Below, in pieces: positions 44,814-54,905 of a stretch of 64,000 bases of DNA; within the stretch, counting starts at the first letter, position 1, and each line of letters starts with the position of its first letter. The notes beneath the pieces are model-generated. The model saw only the letters and a list, made by a program, of their open reading frames with translations. It did no database searches and was not told where the DNA came from. The DNA is taken from NCBI RefSeq assembly GCF_047948215.1, contig NC_134456.1:12177730-12241729 (forward strand), written 5' to 3'. The position numbers and the translations under genes are program-made. This DNA comes from Lycorma delicatula (taxonomy: Eukaryota; Arthropoda; Insecta; Hemiptera; Fulgoridae).

Positions 44814-45324
44814 TTAATATTTCAAATATTTCAATAAATACACTCCTTCACCTTAAAAATTTGACTGAAAACCAACCCTATTTGCGTGAAAACAGTGGTA
44901 AGGTCTAACCGCCAAATGGACATCATTACTTTAAGTCAAAATGGCGATTGAAATAAGGTTTATGTACTACTGGTAAAAATATACATCCTGAACCTTACAT
45001 TTAATAACATACTTATTATAGGAAAAATATATAATACATGTACCCAAAAACTTGCATCGTTTCCCTGCATTTTTTTTAATTTTGAACACAGAATTTCTAC
45101 CTTGGTGGTTTTCTTGTGAATGTCATCCTTATGGTTATTTAAGCTTACTTAAAATCAAATTAATAGATATCAAAAACATAAAACAATAAATAGATTAATA
45201 AAACTAATTTTAAAAATAAATGCTTCATAAAAGAAAATGTTTCACTTTTATATTCTACAAACTAGTGGTTAGAAATTGTTTATGCTCGTAGTTGGCACCG
45301 GCTTAAAGAATGGTAATATAAAAA
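44814..45324. other. Unannotated AT-rich DNA
   Basis: Nothing recognised. Confidence 0.4.
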
Positions 45325-45689
45325 ATGTGATGTGAACACCACATGTTTCCTTGTACGCCTATTATTAAATTACATATACAATCTTTTATTAAATGAAAAG
45401 AACATAACATTTTACTTCAATAATAACTTGTGATATTTTTTTCATTTTTTTTTTATTGTTATTATATAATTATTTATCGTAAAAACCTTTTTTTTTTTTA
45501 TAATCAGAGGTTAATAATTAATTAATAAATCAATATACTAAAATAAAAAATAAAAAAAAGTTAAAAAAGAAAGGAGTTGAAGTCTGATTCGAACCGGTGT
45601 CCCTTCCACTGTAAGATCCAAATATTTCATTAATTAAAATTTTATTTGGCTATAACTCTGAAACCAATGAAAATGTACCACTTATGATT
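45325..45689 (+). repeat. Repeat M copy 4, left part
   Basis: From AAATGTGATGTGAACACCAC and TTTCCTTGTACGCC through GATTCGAACCGGTG to CCACTTATGATT, where the RTE insertion begins. Confidence 0.85.
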
Positions 45690-45775
45690 TTTTTTGTCTT
45701 CAGTCATTTGACTGGTTTGATGCAGCTCTCTAAGATTTGCTATCCAGTGCTAATCGTTTTATTTCGGTATACTCT

Positions 45776-46005
45776 GCAGCACTTCAGTTTAGAGATAAGC
45801 TATAATAAGGCAATTAAAATAAGTAGCTATCTATATATAATTATTATTCAGCGAACGCCAATATAGCCTAATTATTATCAAAAACAAGAATATATATGTT
45901 GTTAGAATACGTTAATGTTAAGTTGACCTGCAGTATTTTTTTTCATATTCGCATTTTTATGTTTATTATTCTTTTCGAGTTTCTTATCCCTATTAATTTT
46001 TTTTT
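45776..46005 (-). repeat. Recurrent linker segment, copy 3, between two RTE 3' ends
   Basis: Reverse complement of 37346-37580: TTCAGCGAACGCCAATATAG, GTTGACCTGCAG and GCATTTTTATGTTTATTATT are visible. Its far boundary, CTGCAGCACTTCAGT, is the same as in the 37.5-kb copy. Confidence 0.87.
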
Positions 46006-48339
46006 TGTTTTGAGTCATTTGACTAGTTTGATGCAGCACTCAAAGATTCCCTATCTAGTGCTAGTCGTTTCATTTCAGTATACCCTCTACATCCTACATC
46101 CCTAACAATTTGTTTTACATATTCCAAACGTTGAATTTTTTCCTTCTACCTGTCCCTCCAATATTAAAGCGACTACTCTAGGATTCCTTAATATGTGGCC
46201 TATAAGTCTGTCTATATTTTTTGTTATTATTTTATTTTATATATTTTTATTTTCCAAATGCTTCATTCTTCATCTATTTGCGCAACACCTCTTCATTGTC
46301 ACTTTATCCACCACCCATTTGATTTTTAACATTCTCCTATAGCACCACGTTTCAAATGCTTCTAATCTTTCTTCTCAGATACTCGGGTCGTCCATGTTTC
46401 ACTTCCATATAAAGCGACACTCCAAACGTATACTTTCAAAAATCTTTTCCTGACATTTTAATTAATTTTTCATGTAAACAAATTATATTTCTGACTGAAG
46501 ACTCGTTTCGCCTGTGTTATTCGGCATTTTATGTCGCTCCTCTTTCGTCCATCTTTGGTAATTCTACTTCCCAAATAACAAAATTCTTCTACCTCCAGAA
46601 TCTTGTCTCCTCCTATTTTCACACTCAGTGGTCCATCTTTGTTATTTCTAATACATTTCATTACTTTCGTTTTGTTCTTGTGTATTTTCATGCGGTAATT
46701 CTTGCGTAGAACTTCATCCATGCCATTCATTTTTCTTCTAAATCCTTTTTACTCTCAGCTAGACTATATCATCAGCAAATCGTAGCATCTTTATCTTTTC
46801 ACCTCGTACTGTTATTCCGAATCTAAATTGTTCTTTAATATGATTAACTGCTAGTTTTATGTAAAGATTAAAAAGTAACATGGATAGGGAACATCCTTGT
46901 TGGACTCCCTTTCTTATTACAGCTTTTATCTTATGTTCTTCAATTATTACTGTTGCTGGTTGGTTTCTGAAAATGTTAGCAATTATTCTTCTATCTCTCT
47001 ATTTGAACCCTCATTTTTTTAAGATGCTGAACGTTTTATTCCAGTCTATGTAATCGAATGTTTTTTCTAGGTCTATAAATACCAAGTATGTTGGTTTATT
47101 TTTCTTTAATTTTCCTTCTACTATTAATCTGAGACCTAAAATTGCTTTCTTGTCCCTATACTTTTCCTAAAACCAAATTTGTCTTCTCGTAACACTTCTT
47201 CCACTCTCCTCTTAATTCTTCTATACAGAATTCTGGTTTATAATTTTTGATGCATGAGTAGTTAAGCTAATTGTTCTGTATTCTTCACAATTATCTGCTC
47301 TTGGTTTCTTTGGTATTATGATTATAGCACTTTTTTTGAAGTCTGACGGAACTTCCCCTTTTCCATAAATATTACAGACCAGTGTGTATAATCTATCAAT
47401 CCCTTCCTCACCTGCACTGCACAGTAATTCTGCAAGTATTCTGTATATTCCAGGAGCCTTTCTGCCATTAGTATTGTTTCTCCCATTTCATCCTCTTCAA
47501 CTTCCTTTTCTTCCTCTATAACACCATTTTCTAATTCATTTCCTCCATATAACTCTTCAATATATTCCACCCACCTATTGACTTTACCTTTCGTATTATA
47601 AATCACTGTACCATCTTTGTTTAACAAATTATTGGATTTTAATTTATGTACCCCAAAGCTTTCCTTAACTTTCCTGTATGCTCCGTCTATTTTACCAATG
47701 TTCATTTCTCTTTCCACTTCTGAAAACATTTCTTTAATCCATTCTTCTTTCGCTAGTTTGCACTTCCTGTTTATAGTATTTCTATATTGTCAATTGTTCC
47801 TTTTACTTTCTTCATCACTAGCATACTTATATTTTCTACGTTCATCCATCAGCTGCAATATATCGTCTGAAATCCAAGTTTTTCTAACAGTTCTCTTTGT
47901 TCCGCCTCAGTTCGCTTCTGCTGATTTAAGAATTTCCTTTTTAACATTCCCCCATTCTTCTTCTACATTTTCTACTTTATCTTTTTTACTCACACCTCTT
48001 GCCAGGTCCTCCTCAAAATCTTCTTTACCTCCTCTTCCTCAATCTTCCCTAAATTCCACCAACTCATCTGACACCTTTTCTTCAGGTTTTTAAACCCCAA
48101 TCTACATTTCATTATCACTAAATTATGGTCGCTATCATTGTGTGCTCCAGGGTAACTTTTGCAGTCAATGAGTTGATTTCTACATCTTTGCTTAACCATG
48201 AAATAATCTGATACCATTCAGTATCGCCTGGCTGTATCTAAGTGTATATTCTTATATTATGATTTTTAAACTGGGTGCTGGCAATTATTAAATTATGCTT
48301 CGTGCAAAACTTTATAAGTCGGTTCCCTCTTTCATTCCT

Positions 48340-48582
48340 TTAGCCCACCCCATATTCACCCACTATATTTCCTTCCTTGTCTTTTCCAATGCTTGCATTC
48401 CAATCTCCAACTATTATTAAATTTTCTTCTCCTTTTACGTGTTTAATTGCTTCATCAATCTCTTCGTATACACACTCTACCTCATCATCATCATGGGCGC
48501 TTGTAGGCATATAGACGTTAACAATCATTGTCGGTTTAGGTTTTGATTTTATCCTTATTACAATGATTCTGTCGCTATGCAT
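48340..48582 (-). pseudogene. Endonuclease (EEP) domain segment of the RTE-like LINE
   Basis: An 80-residue frame: HSDRIIVIRIKSKPKPTMIV, NVYMPTSAHDDDEVE, then ENLIIVGDWNASIGKDKEGN. VGDWNA carries the Asp and Asn of exonuclease-endonuclease-phosphatase folds; the enzyme nicks target DNA to prime reverse transcription. The domain continues upstream to about 48830 in another frame. This is the only copy in the window retaining the endonuclease; the 23-kb derivative keeps a 20-residue remnant of the same region. Confidence 0.84.
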
Positions 48583-49237
48583 TTTGAAATACTCTCTTCC
48601 CTATCTTCTTGTTCATTACAAAACCTACTCCTGCCTGCCCATTATTTGAAGCTGAGTTAATTATTCTAAAATCACCTGACCAAAATCGTTTTCCTCTTCC
48701 CACCAAACCTCACTAATTCCTACTACATCCACATTTATCCTATCCATTTCCCTCTTTAAATTTTCTAACCTACCAACCTTTTTTAAACTTCTTACATTCC
48801 ACGCCCGACTTGTAGAATGTTATTTTTTAATTTTCTGGTTACCTCTTCCTTAGTAGTCCTCACCCGGAGATCCGAACTGGGGACTAGTTTACCTCCGGAA
48901 TATTTTACCAAGGAAGGCGCCTCCATCATTGCTATATGAAAATCCAGAGAGCTATATTTTCTTGGAAAAAAAAGAAGCCGTAGTTTTCCATTGCTTTCAG
49001 CTGTGCAGTACTCAGAGGACTAAGTGATGTTGATATGGCCGTTTAAGTCGTCCTGAAGCACGCCCCTAACACCTACTGAAAAACCTGTTGCGCTCATTCC
49101 GGAATCATTCCTTTGTCTGGCTCTCAACAGATACCTCTCCAATATGGTTGCATCTTCAGTGCAGCTACTCTGTATCACTGAGCGAGCACTCAAGCCCCCT
49201 CACCAACGGCAAGGTCTCATGATTTAAAGATGGAGAC

Positions 49238-49572
49238 ATGATATATTGTTGAAAAGCTATCAATGAGGGCTTATTACTGCAATTAAGAAAAAATCCAAAA
49301 TTGAAATATTTTTGGATTTTGGGCTTTTTCAGACACTTTTGATTCAATCGATTGCAATCAAAAGGGGAGGTGCACAACTAGGTGTTACAACAGTTCTAAA
49401 TCCAAAATTTCAACATTCTACGGCTAATCGTTTTTGTGTTATGCGAGATACATACGTACGTACGTGCAGACGTCACACCGAAACTAGTTAAAATGGATAT
49501 TTTCGTCGAAATCTGAAAACCGTAATTTTTTGCGATCATAATATTTCCTTTACTTTGTACAAGGAAGTAAAT
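49238..49572 (+). repeat. Repeat M copy 4, right part
   Basis: Resumes at ATGATATATTGTTGAAAAGC and ends TTTGCGATCATAATATTTCC then ACTTTGTACAAGGAAGTA. Confidence 0.87.
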
Positions 49573-49846
49573 ATTGAAAACATATTAATCTTTATTTTAA
49601 TTTTACTTGTTCTCTACATGTTTCCCTTTTATTATCTTTTAAACGATTTTATTTTGTTATAATTTTTTTTCTCATTAAATATAAAGTTAATAGTTAGGGA
49701 AAACCTTTTAATTTGCTCAGTTTCATTAGTTTTTGTTATTGTATAACTGTAATATATTTTCTTTTAATTAGGCTTCTTTCTCAAAAGAAATAATGGAATT
49801 CAATTTATACAATAAAACTTAATAGAGATTGAAACGATAACTGCAA
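49573..49846. other. Unannotated AT-rich DNA
   Basis: Nothing recognised. Confidence 0.35.
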
Positions 49847-49848
49847 CT

Positions 49849-50480
49849 ATTGCAATCTATAAATTACATTAACTAAGCCATAAATCTTTTCGACAATGAA
49901 GCTACTTAAAGTCATCCATGTAACGATATAAATTTTGCTAATCTGCTTTAGTAAGAGATAACGCCTAAGTTTAATTTTCATACTATTGAATATAGGTTTT
50001 TCCCTAACCTTTTTCCTTAAAAACATATGCAATTCCAGTCTTTCCCAAGAAATCCCACCTATAAACAAATGAAAATTGCATGACAATCATCATCTACATC
50101 CTTATACTGTGATATCATCTGTTTGAAATCTTGTAAAAAATATTCATCTTTTCTAATAACCAGTGATTTAATTTTCCTTGAAAATAATTCTTGATTTAAT
50201 GAATAATCCATACCCATCTCCTTTTTTGATAATCTTAAATAATTGGATAAAAATAAATGTAAACCTATTGGAAAAGGCAATGTTATTTCTTTCCTTAAAT
50301 AACACTGGGGAACAAAAAATATTTTTTTTTTGTCTCAGGAAGAAAAGTATGTGATTCTGATAGCCTTTTTTCTCCTGAATTTAAATAAGATATGGGTTTT
50401 TCCTTATCACGCAAGGTTTCCGAGAGACAGGCATTTATATTTTCAAACATTTTAATGTCTGCATTCTTGACTAACAATAT
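49849..50480 (-). pseudogene. Unidentified broken coding block, antisense
   Basis: Three adjoining minus-strand frames (50295-50477, 50059-50280, 49847-50086) read as one protein broken by frameshifts: MFENINACLSETLRDKEKPI, then LPFPIGLHLFLSNYLRLSKKEMG, then KDVDDDCHAIF and GGISWERLELHMFLRKK. The codon-like continuity across three frames argues for a decayed gene or transposon ORF. I cannot name the family. It lies just downstream of the 50.6-52.0 kb relic and could belong to the same element. Confidence 0.4.
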
Positions 50481-50514
50481 TAAAACATTTGACTTACGTA
50501 GAAAGAAAGAAATA

Positions 50515-50552
50515 ATGATTTTCTGCTATATCTATATCTATATCTATATATA
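50515..50552. repeat. (TATATC)n microsatellite
   Basis: TATATCTATATCTATATC followed by TATATA. Confidence 0.82.
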
Positions 50553-50639
50553 TGATTTTCTCCTGTTGATCATCCCTCTTGATGGTCGAACAATAATCGG
50601 CCCGCATATTAGGATTTCAATTGCTTTGATACCTTATTT

Positions 50640-52030
50640 GCATAGCTGAAATCTACTAATAAAGTGTTTCCCGTGTTCATTGCTCACTGCGCTGAGATTT
50701 TCCGGAAAGAAATCTAGGTGCGAGTGCAGGAATTTTACTTTTAAGGACATGTTACAACCAAAATTTTTAATATGTTATAAGATCGTTGACAGTATCATGG
50801 TAATTTTCCGCCTTTCGATTTCCCAAAAGTCTGTGAGTAACATTTTTGAATGCTTGCCAAACTGAATTATCCACTGAATATAATAGTTCCTCAAACTTTT
50901 CATCATGCATTAGTGATCGTATTTGTGGACCCACAAATATTCCTTCTTTAATTTTTGCATCACTAATTTTAGGAAACTTCTGTTTTAAGTACATGAAACC
51001 AAAAGTATTGTCCATGGCCTTGATAAAATTCTTTTTAATTCTACTTTGATATGTAACGGAGGTAGAAACATATTTTTATGATTACACAATGGATCGTGTT
51101 TCACATTTTTCTGTTCAGAATTGAGTGATTCGCATTTAGGTCTTTCTTTTCTAACGAAATGCTTTTTTCTGTTCCTTCTATCCCATTCACACAATAAACA
51201 ACAGTACTTTGTGTAACTAAGCCGCAGACCAAGAATAAGTGCAATTACTTTCAAATCACCACAAATATCCCATTTATACACTGCATATTGAAGCTTTTCC
51301 AATATAAATTTAAAATTTTCATATGTTTTTTTCATTCTAGTAGCGTGAGCCACAGGTACTGATGAGGATTTATTGCCATTATGCAAAATCACAGCTTATA
51401 AACTAACTTTTAAGAAATAAATAAACAAGCGCCATTCTGTTGAGTTATATTCATTATAAAATGTCTCCATAAGAGAAGTCATTAAAAAACACAGCCATTT
51501 TCTTCAGAAAAATAGTCTTAAATTCAGAATGTCGATTACGATAAAAACGTTTCTTTGTATTCTTTTGAAGAAGATTCTATCCTTTTAGCCAGGAAGCAAG
51601 CATTTCACACTGTTTTTTCAATAACTTTAAATCTCGTATGAGATTGGTAAGTCAGTAAATGAGGCTCAGATGAACTGCTTTGTTCAAAAGTTGTATCATC
51701 ATAATCTGTTTCTTTTTCGGCAGCGTGGAACTTGTCTCATTGAAGATTACAAGTTAGGGTACACCACTGTATATTTTGATTTTGACATAATCCTTTTAAC
51801 GTTTGTTAAGCTGAAATAACAATATCTCGGTTCCCTTTAAATCATAGGGATAGCAAATGGCATGTGTCGTGTGCCATTTCTCCATTTAATGAGAAGGCCT
51901 AGAACACGATAAACAACAAACAGGTATTTGGGCCCAGGCGCTTGTTTGGTCCCCGACTTTACACCCAAACTAAAGTTCATAACGGTTTTACTAATGGAGT
52001 AAAGTTTCGCTTTTGAGACTTGAGCGTCAC
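50640..52030 (-). pseudogene. Relic of a multi-copy arthropod ORF family, probably transposon-borne
   Basis: On the minus strand the blocks appear in order: KRLGPKYLFVVYRVLGLLIK, WRNGTRHMPFAIPMI, YTVVYPNL; then LIRDLKLLKKQCEMLASWLK, FYNEYNSTEWRLFIYFLKVS, AVILHNGNKSSSVPVAHATR and ICGDLKVIALILGLRLSYTK; then CCLLCEWDRR, PPLHIKVELK, FPKISDAKIKEGIFVGPQIR, NYHDTVNDLI and FLHSHLDFFPENLSAVSNEHG. I know this order from highly repeated uncharacterised proteins in arthropod and Hydra genomes. CLLCEWDRR/C...H suggests a metal-binding core. Stops after SWLKG and KVSL and frameshifts show it is dead. The transposon superfamily is not something I can assign. Confidence 0.62.
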
Positions 52031-52763
52031 TTCACCACATACGTAACAGAAATTGTTAGGATGATTTAAAAAAATTAGGCATTTTGCAACTAACGACTAA
52101 ATAAAAGAAATAAAGTTGTAAATACGTAATGCACAATAATTCTGACACACAAAGCACTCAAAATGACGTATTTACTGGTTCACTACTATCTCACAACTGA
52201 CATCGTTCTGATGATTGTGTGGTAAACTAGATTACGTTTGTACATATCTAACTATACATGTTTGAAGCTACACAACAGTAGCAACGCTACTCTTTGAATT
52301 AGCTCATTTGCTTCCATCTTATTTACAATGTTCTAGGAGCTTTTTCTTGAAAATGGTCAAATGAACGAAAAAACGTTTTAAAATATTTAAAAAAAAAAAA
52401 AAAAAATGTGAATGATGGATAAATTCCGAATACATATTTGAAAACAGGATAAGTAAACTGCATTACGTACTAATGAGACAAAAATCATGTTTACTACTGT
52501 AATAATATTACTCTCTGTCGGGAGTCCTTTTTAACCAGTTCATACACTGATTAATAAGACGACTAGAAAAAAAAGGTACTATAAAATGAGAAATTTAAGT
52601 TTTAAATGCATATGTTCAACGAAAATATACCGATTGTGTTGTTAATTAATTCATAATTTTATTTAAAATTGGATTTATATTAAATATTAGTAACGATAAT
52701 CTTAAAATAAAACTAAAGTTGTATAATGGATAAGATTTGATCTGCCAGTCTCAAACAATAGAC
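52031..52763. other. Unannotated DNA
   Basis: Contains a poly-A run at 52389-52405. No coding or repeat assignment; it may include the far end of the preceding element. Confidence 0.35.
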
Positions 52764-53052
52764 CCACCGGGTTGGTCTAGTGGTGAACGCGTCTTCTCAA
52801 ATCAGCTGATTTGGTAGTCGAGAGTTCCAGCGTTCAAGTCCTAGTATAAACAGTTACTTTTACACGGATTTGAATATTAGATCGTGGATACCGGTGTTCT
52901 TTGGTGGTTGGGATTCAATTAACCACACATCTCAGGAACGGTCGAACTGAGAATGTAGAAGACTACACTTCATTTACACTCATACATATCATCCTCATTC
53001 ATCCTCTGAAGAATTATCTAAACGGTAGTTACCGGAGGCTAAACAGGATCAG
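52764..53052 (+). repeat. Full-length family A SINE
   Basis: CCCACCGGGTTGGTCTAGTG head, B box GCGTTCAAGTCCTAG, body and GGAGGCTAAACAGG end. Flanks TCTCAAACAATA and TCTAAAACAATA are the likely target duplication. Confidence 0.9.
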
Positions 53053-53059
53053 AGAGAGG

Positions 53060-53667
53060 GTCTAAAACAATAAAAATTGGTGTTTATACGTTATTCACCA
53101 TCTAAAATCAGCTCCTGAAATCTACAAAATTAAGAAATAGAATTTATATTTAGCTGAATTTAATGAAAAGGAACTCTTTCTCAATTCAATAAATATGTAT
53201 TATTATTTATGTAAAGAAGTATTATTCACCAAATTGGATTGATTTCATTGATTGTTATTTATTTTAAACTAATTAATGCTTGCATCCCTGTGGTGACTTT
53301 CTTCTGGGAAAAATAATGGAATTTTTTTCAAATGAGAAGTTAGTAGCTATATTGGTCACTTAGGCAATATCAAAATACGAATATAGTTATTTTTTATTAC
53401 CATAATTGCGTAAAATTCCAGGTAAATTAAAATAATCTCATGTAATTCTGGTATTCAAAATGTTTTCATGAGAAAATTCAGGAAATTAATTGAAAAACTT
53501 AAGGGAAAACCGCATTTCAGATAATAATATTAGTTTACCCTTGGTAGCAAACTCTTTAGTAATTTCTTTGAATTTATTTTTGCAGAATCGAACCCCTAAC
53601 ACAAAAAATGCTGTTGAAGTCGTCTGCTATGTTGTGACGTCACAAATGAGCGGTAGAATTAAATAAG
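53060..53667. other. Unannotated AT-rich DNA
   Basis: A TTTTTGCAG acceptor-like site at 53579-53587 precedes a short open frame, but no family is recognised. Confidence 0.35.
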
Positions 53668-54760
53668 TGATTTTTTTTTGTCTTCAGTCATTTGACTGGT
53701 TTGATGCAGCTCTCCAAGATTCCCTATCTAGTGCTAGTCGTTTCATTTCAGTATACCCTCTACATCCTACATCCTTAACAATTTGTTTTACATACTCCAA
53801 ACGTGGCCTGCCTACACAATCTTTCCCTTCTACCTGTCCTTCCAATATTAAAGAGACTATTCCAGGATGCCTTAGTATGTGGCCTATAAGTCTGTCTCTT
53901 CATTTAACTATATTTTTCCAAACGCTTCTTTCTTCATCTATTTGTCGCAATACCTCTTCATCTGTCACTTTATCCACCCGTCTGATTTTTAACATTCTCC
54001 TATAGCACCGCATTTCAAAAGCTTCTAATCTTGTCGTCTCAGATACTCCGATCGTCCAAGTTTCACTTCCATATAAAGCGACACTCCAAACATATACTTT
54101 CAAAAATCTTTTCCTGACATTTAAATTAATTTTTGATGTAAACAAGTTATATTTCTTACTGAAGGCTCGTTTCGCTTGTGCTATTCGGCATTTTATATCG
54201 CTCCTGCTTCGTCCATCTTTAGTAATTCTACTTCCCAAATAACAAAATTCTTCTACCTCCATAATCTTTTCTCTTCCTATTTTCACATTCAGCGGTCCAT
54301 CTTTGTTATTTCTACTACATTTCATTACTTTTGTTTTCTTCTTGTTTATTTTCATGCGATAGTTCTTGCGTAGGACTTCATCTATGGCGTTCATTGTTTC
54401 TTCTAAATCCTTTTTACTCTCGGCTAGAATTACTATATCATCAGCAAATCGTAGCATCTTTATCTTTTCACCTTGTACTGTTACTCCGAATCTAAATTGT
54501 TCTTTAACATCATTAACTGCTAGATCCATGTAAAGATTAAAAAGTAACGGAGATAGGGAACATCCTTGTCGGACTCCCTTTCTTATTACGGCTTCTTTCT
54601 TATGTTCATCAATTATTATTGTTGCTGTTTGGTTCCTGTACATGTTAGCAATTGTTCTTCTATCTCTGTATTTGAACCCTAACTTTTTTGAAATGCTGAA
54701 CATTTTATTCCAGTCTACGTTATCGAATGCCTTTTCTAGGTCTATAAACGCCAAGTATGT
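53668..54760 (-). mobile_element. RTE-like LINE, antisense, best-preserved RT
   Basis: Minus strand from FIDLEKAFDNVDWNKMF to the CAAATGACTGA terminus, with an A-rich tail (T-run 53671-53679 on +). It is truncated on its 5' side at about 54760. A single frame covers most of it; a frameshift near 53900 separates the last 75 residues, which read on the other frame. Confidence 0.93.
53900..54754 (-). pseudogene. Reverse transcriptase domain of RTE-like LINE, 284 codons open
   Basis: Longest intact RT frame in the window. AFIDLEKAFDNVDWNKM holds the first catalytic Asp region. VIRKGVRQGCSLSPLLFNLY is the fingers-palm motif. KIKMLRFADDIVILAES is the FADD active site (about residues 106-109). Then YLGSRITKDG, LYGSETWTIG and FEMRCYRRMLKIRRVDKVTD appear. 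In a complete element it copies the RNA at the endonuclease nick. The preserved frame suggests a younger insertion than its neighbours. Endonuclease and RT N-terminus are missing. Confidence 0.88.
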
Positions 54761-54814
54761 AAATAGTTGTATACTAGTATGTAAATAAATGAATAATATT
54801 TAAAGTATAAAAAG

Positions 54815-54905
54815 GAACTCGATCTGCCTGGGTCTTGAACTCGATCGCCCGATCGACTCGGTATGCTGGTGCAGTAAGTCTCGCGGCTGCACCAGTCTTC
54901 CGACT
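54815..54905 (-). repeat. tRNA-like SINE head, family distinct from A and B
   Basis: The minus strand has a B-box-like GAGTTCAAGACCCAGG and a GC-rich tRNA-sized body (CTGGTGCAGCCGCGAGACTT). No closing acceptor stem or CCA context is visible, so a functional tRNA is unlikely. Confidence 0.35.

Larger units (their letters stand above)
45690..49237 (-). mobile_element. Near full-length RTE-like LINE, antisense, inserted in repeat M
   Basis: Read on the minus strand, a GC-rich 5' leader (about 49215-48880) comes first. It is followed by the endonuclease (VGFVMNKKIGKRVFQNAHSD; NLIIVGDWNASIG with the catalytic DWN, 48340-48830). Next are a linker region, RT (47700-46200, with MFSEVEREMNIGKIDGAYRK and the palm in broken frames) and the C-terminal block to a 3' end at about 46010. 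A 230-bp foreign segment (45776-46005) and a second 85-bp RTE 3' end with the T/A tail close the insertion. Frameshifts make it inactive. Flanks ATGATT and ATGATA are the probable target duplication. Confidence 0.87.
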
